NCBI GenBank assembly: GCA_949710005.1
Contig: OX453278.1
Coordinates: forward strand, 6,613,597-6,677,596
DNA from: Ricordea florida
Taxonomy: Eukaryota; Cnidaria; Anthozoa; Corallimorpharia; Ricordeidae
DNA: 64,000 nucleotides
Direction of reading: 5' to 3'
Shown here: piece by piece, positions 59,801-64,000 of the stretch
Position numbering within the stretch: the first letter of the stretch is position 1
Layout: the number at the start of each line of letters is the position of its first letter
Program-made: the position numbers and the translations under genes
The notes under the pieces: model-generated
What the model was told of the DNA's origin: nothing
The model's input: only the letters and a program-made list of their open reading frames with translations
The model's database searches: none

Positions 59801-62800
59801 AACAAGCACTCAGGTAATTTGACAGTGATGGTTTGTAGATCTCCTGGTCACAGATCCGTTAACAACAAAGTATGATCACATGTACATCGTTCTTTGGCGA
59901 TGGCTTGCGTTGGTTTCTTAACCCTTCCACTGCCAAGATTAAGTAGAAATTCTCCTGAGCTAGCGCTATACAGTTCCTTATGTTCTAGCTCGAAGAATTT
60001 GACGGTTGATCGATATAGCATCCTTGATTTGATCATGTTCTCAATTCTTATAATCTGTTGGTGTGGTGGTGTATGGGAATGATAGTGAGAATTTATACAT
60101 GGGTCACCTGTGGCATTGAAAGGGTTAAACAAGGGCCGTACGTAACTATAGGTTACCTCTCTCTCCACCGGAGTTTATAATTGATTGTCGACGATGTAAT
60201 ACTGTTAACCGTAGAATGAACTTGCATTTCATTTAGTGGCAATGTGGGTCGCATGGCAGGCGCTCACCTTTACTGAAGACAAGAAAGTCTAGGTGTTTGT
60301 GACTGGTACAATGTTTATTGTTAAACATTGTTCAATTGTCGAAAGTTTTATAATTGTTCTTCTCTCTTTTCTGTAGAAAGCAGCAGAAATGAGGGAAAAG
60401 ATCAAGATCCTACAAAATGAGATTGAAATTCTGCGCTCCAAAGTGAATGCGAAGGACAGGTGAATAATTCTTGGCACTTCTTGACTGTGCCTACGATTCG
60501 TATTAAGTTGCGCCATTTACTCATTTGCTCCGAACTTTCGCAGAATTCAGATCTCCAGGTATTGAATTACAGTAGGCATGTATCTATCTACCTACCTACC
60601 TGCCTACCTGCCTGCCTGCCTACCAACCTGCCTATCTTTCTTTCTTTCTATCTATTTTATTTATCTGTAAAAATAGTGTTTTTGTATGTAAAAAAGTGTT
60701 CTGGTTTGTGAAAATTGTTGTTGTCAACTCGTAGGCTTCTTCAGAAAGCAAGACTAAAACGTAACAATGCTGTGGTGATACGTGACAGCTTACGAAATGA
60801 ACTTAGTAAGAAATCCAAATCCGAAGAGGAGAGCAGAGATAAACGGGAGCAACTGGTAGGCTCTTTCGTTGGTTTGGCTTGTTGTGTTGATCTAATCATC
60901 GGTTTGTTTTTGTTATTTTAATAACGAAAATTCATAATTTGCTCCTTCAAGAATTCTTGAGGCAGATGATTACATTGATTTAATTGGTTTGATTAAAAAC
61001 TCAATGTATTAAATTTGCATCATCCATCTCGTTCTTGTCAACATTATCTAAACATGCCAGTATATCATACTTCGTATTACGGCTATGTTCGCCGTATTCA
61101 ACGTAATATTATTTCTATTAACTTTTATTTTAAATATTGTTAATTAATCGGCTAAGTATCTTCCTTCAGTGGTAAACTTCGTAAATCTTTAACTGTACAT
61201 AATTTAGTCCTCGTCTTGTTACTGTATTCTCGTTTCTCTTGTTTTATTGTAAGTTTTTTTTTCATTCTGTAAGGTTGAATTATTGTGATTTCGTTTGCGT
61301 GAAAACCACTGCTGGCCTCAAATAGCTGTAGCTAACTGCGAGCAGTGCATATCTTACTTTGTCCTTGCTTTTAAGTCTCCAATCAACTTGAACTTGAAAT
61401 TGAACTTTATCATGTTTCCAAAATAGAATTATTTAAGCTGCAGAAATTGGAATTTTATGTCGCGTTCACACCAACTAAACTAGGTTTTGAAATTTTCACA
61501 GCCTCCCAAACGATTTAAGTCTAACGTTAACACAAAGTGAGAAAAAGAGTCTAACAGTGATTCATTAGAAATAACTTTCAAGTAATTAGAGAATTTCCAG
61601 GGAGCTGTTTGGCGCAGAGTGATTCCAACCGTGTTTAACTAAACAGTTTTAGCATGTTTAAACTTCGGTGTGAACTCAGCGCTAGTTTGGTCTGGATGCA
61701 CACGTAATGTAGTTACAGACACACGGGTCCAATTTGGATCCGGTATAAAATTTGCACGATTGAGCCTGCCGTTGTCACTTTAGCTGCTACCTGGACACGT
61801 TTTATACAGCCTCTCCGTGCACGTTTTGTACCTGCTCCAGGGGCAGATACAGTGTTGGATCCGCAACGGTCTCAAGTTATGCAGGCACAGTGTTAGCAGA
61901 TTAGGTCGGTTCCGTTTTCGTACTGAGGCGCCATTTTAAAAGTTTTGCGTGGGTAAAATTACCGTCTTTCAGCGAGTGTAGATCGTTAGAGCGTAAACAC
62001 ATTACAAAAACCGCCTCAGTGTGAACAAGTGTAAAACTTGCAAGGATCCCAACTTGACCTACACGGAATTCTACTCTGTACTGGTACAGTGGTCTACAGT
62101 GTAAACATAGCCATACATGTTTGAAAGAAGAAATACAGAGAGTGTTTCACCACATATCAAATTCCTCGGAGTCAGTCGAATCACACTGTGATTGCGGCCA
62201 AGTACCGCCTCTTATTAAAAAAAACAGTGAAATGAAAAGCGCGAGTAATGTATCACTGAGTAGTATAAGCACACGGGAATTTTCAAGAAGGCGAGTTAAG
62301 TGCTAAGAGAACCACGAACCGTTGACAAGTGCTTGCTGCATTACCTCTCATCTTTTTATCTACCGCTGAGTTTTGATTGAGGTTCTTGTGTTGTTTTAAA
62401 TCCGTTCTCTTGCTTTCAATTTCGGTTTTAATTTTTCCAGAGGTTGGACATCGCCAAGTTGAATGACCTGATTAACAAAGCTGAAGAGAGCATGGTTCAA
62501 CTTCGAAAACGATACGAAAACGCCGTCCAGGAAAGGAATGACAGGTAAGTGAGAAACAAGGAAAACAGATAGATCTCTAGATACAGTAAACTTAAACTTA
62601 GCCGGGTTGTTGCTTAGCCATGATTGGCCAATGCATCATCATTTTGCGGCCACCTGAACCAATTACAAAGGTGGGTGATTAAAACCAACAACAAAACGCT
62701 GGAAAACTACTTCACGCTTTTTGATTGATTGATAAATTAATGATTGGCACCTGCTTATTAATCGTCTTGAAATTTAAGATGAAGTAGATTTGTATTTGTT

Positions 62801-62921
62801 TAACCCGTAATCAAGGCTAGCCGTGTTGTAAAACCTTTTTCCTTTATGTTTTGCAGGGGAATTCATCTTATCGAGACAAACGAAGAAGTCTGTGTCTTTT
62901 ACGAGAAGCTAAATATACAAG
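50849..62921 (+). CDS. CCDC146: CCDC146 coiled-coil protein, 5' part
   Basis: CCDC146 is a centriole- and axoneme-associated coiled-coil protein. Recognised by ASPAFQCLDE in exon 1, RDDGTLLEKRKELQREV and LADFAKLYDVIKNERNKCVN. Exons: 50849-50983, 52178-52692, 53141-53214, 54149-54302, 55521-55594, 55953-56051, 56145-56328, 56795-56920, 58203-58247, 59150-59238, 59732-59813, 60377-60459, 60735-60855, 62441-62544, 62857-62921; it continues past the window. The junction phases I checked, among exons from 53141 to 56795, agree. Exon 1 (phase 0) does not join 52178 in frame, so a small exon between them is probably missed. The product is almost wholly coiled coil. The introns are full of MITEs. The start could instead be 50666. 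Confidence 0.88.
50984..52177. other. CCDC146 first intron
   Basis: It holds a hairpin MITE at about 51773-51858 and probably one small unrecognised exon. Nothing else is seen. Confidence 0.45.
51773..51858. mobile_element. Short foldback element
   Basis: GGTCTGTACTGTAAGTTACGGA (51773-51794, landmark) is mirrored at 51837-51858. Inner GGATCC and AAAAAA/TTTTTT segments extend the fold. Confidence 0.65.
53350..53846. mobile_element. MITE 'GGCCGGACGGG' family, copy 1
   Basis: TTATTGACTAAGTGGGAGGGCCGGACGGGAAAATATTT-type head (written here as a family pattern in parts: TTATTGACT, GGCCGGACGGG, AATATTTG) is mirrored by CAAATATTTTCCC...GACCTAACTGAGTCAATAAG. A body with GGGCTGGACGGC...CGTCCAGCCC follows and it ends GATGGGTTATATGATAATGTAC. 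A related copy is at 57785-58100. Confidence 0.6.
54708..54810. repeat. Foldback element AAGGTGGCTCTATATAG
   Basis: TTAAGGTGGCTCTATATAG near 54708 is mirrored by CTATATAGAGCCACCTTAA near 54790, about 100 bp in all, in a CCDC146 intron. Confidence 0.65.
54811..55520. other. CCDC146 intron with T-rich tracts
   Basis: Poly-T and TTTTTTG runs at 55238-55280, (TA)n at 55305-55318 and (TTA)n at about 55327-55343. No gene is seen. Confidence 0.5.
55651..55847. mobile_element. TTAA-flanked MITE, copy 1
   Basis: It runs from TTAACCCTTTAAGCCCC to GGGACTTAAAGGGTTAA. A second copy with the same interior (TTCTCCTAACTGTTC, TTGTTATGGTACTA, TTTTTGGTGATCATTTT, GGATGCTGGTCAC) is at 63115-63316. TTAA ends suggest a piggyBac-type non-autonomous element. 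Confidence 0.75.
56365..56760 (+). repeat. 'TTATTGACCAAG' repeat with tandem head
   Basis: Four head-to-tail copies of a 30-35-bp unit (ATTGACCAAGCGTGAGGTCA) lie at about 56371-56500. They are followed by the standard body with GGCAAGATAGGCCCATC and GTAGCCAATCAAAACTC. It sits in a CCDC146 intron just before exon 56795-56920. Confidence 0.7.
57148..57641. mobile_element. GC-rich non-autonomous DNA transposon
   Basis: The ends are inverted: TCAGTCAATTCCAGCAGTGC at 57152 and its complement near 57637. They are flanked by TGCA on both sides (57148-57151 and 57638-57641). The interior is GC-rich with repeated CCCCGGGCATTT phrases. Frames across it (for example 57102-57587) reflect this composition and are not genes. 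Confidence 0.7.
57785..58100. mobile_element. MITE 'GGCCGGACGGG' family, copy 2
   Basis: It shares TTATTGACTGAGTCAGAGGG, GGCCGGACGGGAAAATATTT, CATGACGTACGGAC and ACCCAGTCAATAAGCGTTATAT with copy 1 at 53350. The body is shorter and diverged. Confidence 0.6.
58680..58841. repeat. Long hairpin, arms about 60 bp
   Basis: TGGGTGTGCTTTATATATGT at 58680 is mirrored by ACATATATAAAGCACACCCA ending at 58841. The match continues through GTGGTTCA, CCTTGGTT and TTTTCCTTTG. It lies in a CCDC146 intron. Confidence 0.8.
60582..60655 (+). repeat. (CCTA/CCTG)n and (CTTT)n microsatellite
   Basis: Mixed tetranucleotide units in a CCDC146 intron. Confidence 0.85.
60856..62440. other. CCDC146 intron, nothing distinct
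   Basis: Long intron between exons 60735-60855 and 62441-62544. A 61-codon frame at 62121-62306 has no domain or splice support. The phrase ACCGTGTTTAACTA occurs at about 61630 and also near 29081, suggesting an old dispersed repeat. Confidence 0.4.
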
Positions 62922-63114
62922 GTATGCCAGACCAGAGGAGCCTTTAAGCACAATTGTTGTATTTTTGATTTACAACCTTCTACACTTCACTTCAGTTACT
63001 TATGGCTTTAACGTATTTCGGCCATGAATAAAATTCGTACCGAAAAAAGCGACCTTAACACTGCTAGCAGTGGTATTTAGAAATGGTTAATATTTTTGTG
63101 AACGTCGTAGTGAA

Positions 63115-63316
63115 TTAACCCTTTAAGCCCCTAATATCGATATTCATTTTCTCCTAACTGTTCTCGTATATTTGTTATGGTACTAATGAGGAGAATTATG
63201 TTTACAACTCTTTTTGGTGATCATTTTCGGTATTCTCATAACATGAATGGTTGACGAGCAGCGAATATTGTAATAAGAAATTGGATGCTGGTCACTACTG
63301 CGACTTAAAGGGTTAA
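63115..63316. mobile_element. TTAA-flanked MITE, copy 2
   Basis: Same element as 55651-55847, same orientation, with TTAACCCTTTAAGCCCC and GACTTAAAGGGTTAA ends. Confidence 0.75.
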
Positions 63317-63384
63317 GGCGATAGTCGTTTTGGCTGAACTCCCTGTATCTCGAACTTGTTTCGTTTCCTTTAAAACTGGAGACG

Positions 63385-64000
63385 TGGAAGTGTAGTGGTT
63401 AGCGTGTCGGAATTCCGAGCAGGAGTTCGAGCTCTGGTGATGGCAATGTGTTGTTTCCTTAGACAAGAAACTTATATATATATTATATGTATAATGCAAT
63501 ATAATGCTGGGGATAACCCTGACTTTGTCTAGCATCCCATCCAGGGGGGAGTAATAATACTCCAATGTGCTTCATGCTACTGAAACTGGGATAAGCTGGG
63601 CCTCCTGTGGCACCAGTGAGTCTCCTGTGACACCTCTCATGTGGTACACGGGTGACTCTGTGATTGAATAGCATCCCATCCAGGAGGGAGTAACAATACT
63701 CCCAGATGCTTCATGTTACTGAACCCAGGATAAGCTGGGCCTCCTGTGGAACCAGTGGGTCTCCTGTGGTACCTCCCATGTTGTGCACGAGTGACTCTGT
63801 GATTGACTAGCATCCCATCCAGGGGGGAGTAACAATACTCCCAGGTGCTTCATGCTACTGAAACCGAGATAAGCTGGGCCTCCTGTGGCACCAGTGGGTC
63901 TCCTGTGGCACCTCTCATGTGATGCACGGGTGACTCTGTGATTGACTAGCATCCCATCCAGGGGGGAGTAACAATACTCCCAGGTGCTTTATGCTACTGA
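63385..64000 (+). repeat. SINE head plus tandem repeat, copy B
   Basis: A tRNA-like lead (TAGTGGTTAGCGTGTCGG ... GAGTTCGAGCTCTGGTGATGG) is followed by at least four units of about 139 bp. Each has CATCCCATCCAGG, GGAGTAA(C/T)AATACTCC and GGGCCTCCTGTGG, with starts near 63530, 63669, 63808 and 63948. It runs off the window end and is the same repeat as 21091-21560. Confidence 0.8.

Noticed and set aside
63530-64000. CRISPR-like array
   Set aside because: Whole units of about 139 bp repeat; there are no unique spacers.

Overview
This window is animal genomic DNA, most likely from a cnidarian and probably a stony coral. It holds intron-rich genes with GT-AG splice sites, tRNA-derived SINEs, many short hairpin-type DNA transposons and a gypsy LTR retrotransposon. 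The species call is an inference; no rRNA or mitochondrial marker is present.

Layout. Positions 1-3447 are host intergenic DNA with two opposed copies of one tRNA-derived SINE. Positions 3453-20071 are a complete, AT-rich, intronless 16.6 kb virus-like transposon of the Polinton/Maverick (adintovirus-like) kind. It is bounded by 268-bp inverted repeats that I read as identical, inside a 5-bp target duplication (CCTTG). From 20077 to about 22360 there is host DNA with a possible decayed exon, a MITE and a tandem repeat. From about 22367 to 50630, on the minus strand, lies a host gene I recognise as gamma-secretase activating protein (GSAP), spread over many small exons. An intact gypsy element (41233-45538) and a long (CCACA)n microsatellite sit in its introns. 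From 50849 to the window end, on the plus strand, is the 5' part of CCDC146, a centriole/axoneme coiled-coil protein, also with many exons. The two genes start head to head about 220 bp apart.

The virus-like element carries 15 tightly packed genes. Replication and integration are represented by a 1402-residue protein-primed type family B DNA polymerase with a SAP-like N-terminus, a DDE retroviral-type integrase and a possible single-strand DNA-binding protein with an acidic tail. Particle formation is represented by a likely double-jelly-roll major capsid protein, an A32-like packaging ATPase, a penton-like minor capsid protein and a group of membrane-anchored proteins. Two genes recall giant viruses: a small homologue of RNA polymerase subunit RPB7 and a protein of Cys/His repeats. 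I found no adenain-like protease.

The element shows its own regulatory grammar. An A-rich 'early' box (core ATTTAAAGAAAAGAAAATA) precedes polB, the SSB-like gene and two genes at the right end. A TCTAAAG box lies 24-26 nt before four structural genes. A TTATnnATTACA/GATACA-type box lies before the capsid, ATPase and 529-residue genes. Hairpins lie between convergent genes. With no visible frameshifts and identical ends, the copy looks recently inserted and may be functional. The most unusual items are the RPB7-like gene, the promoter classes and the iterated motif in the terminal repeats.
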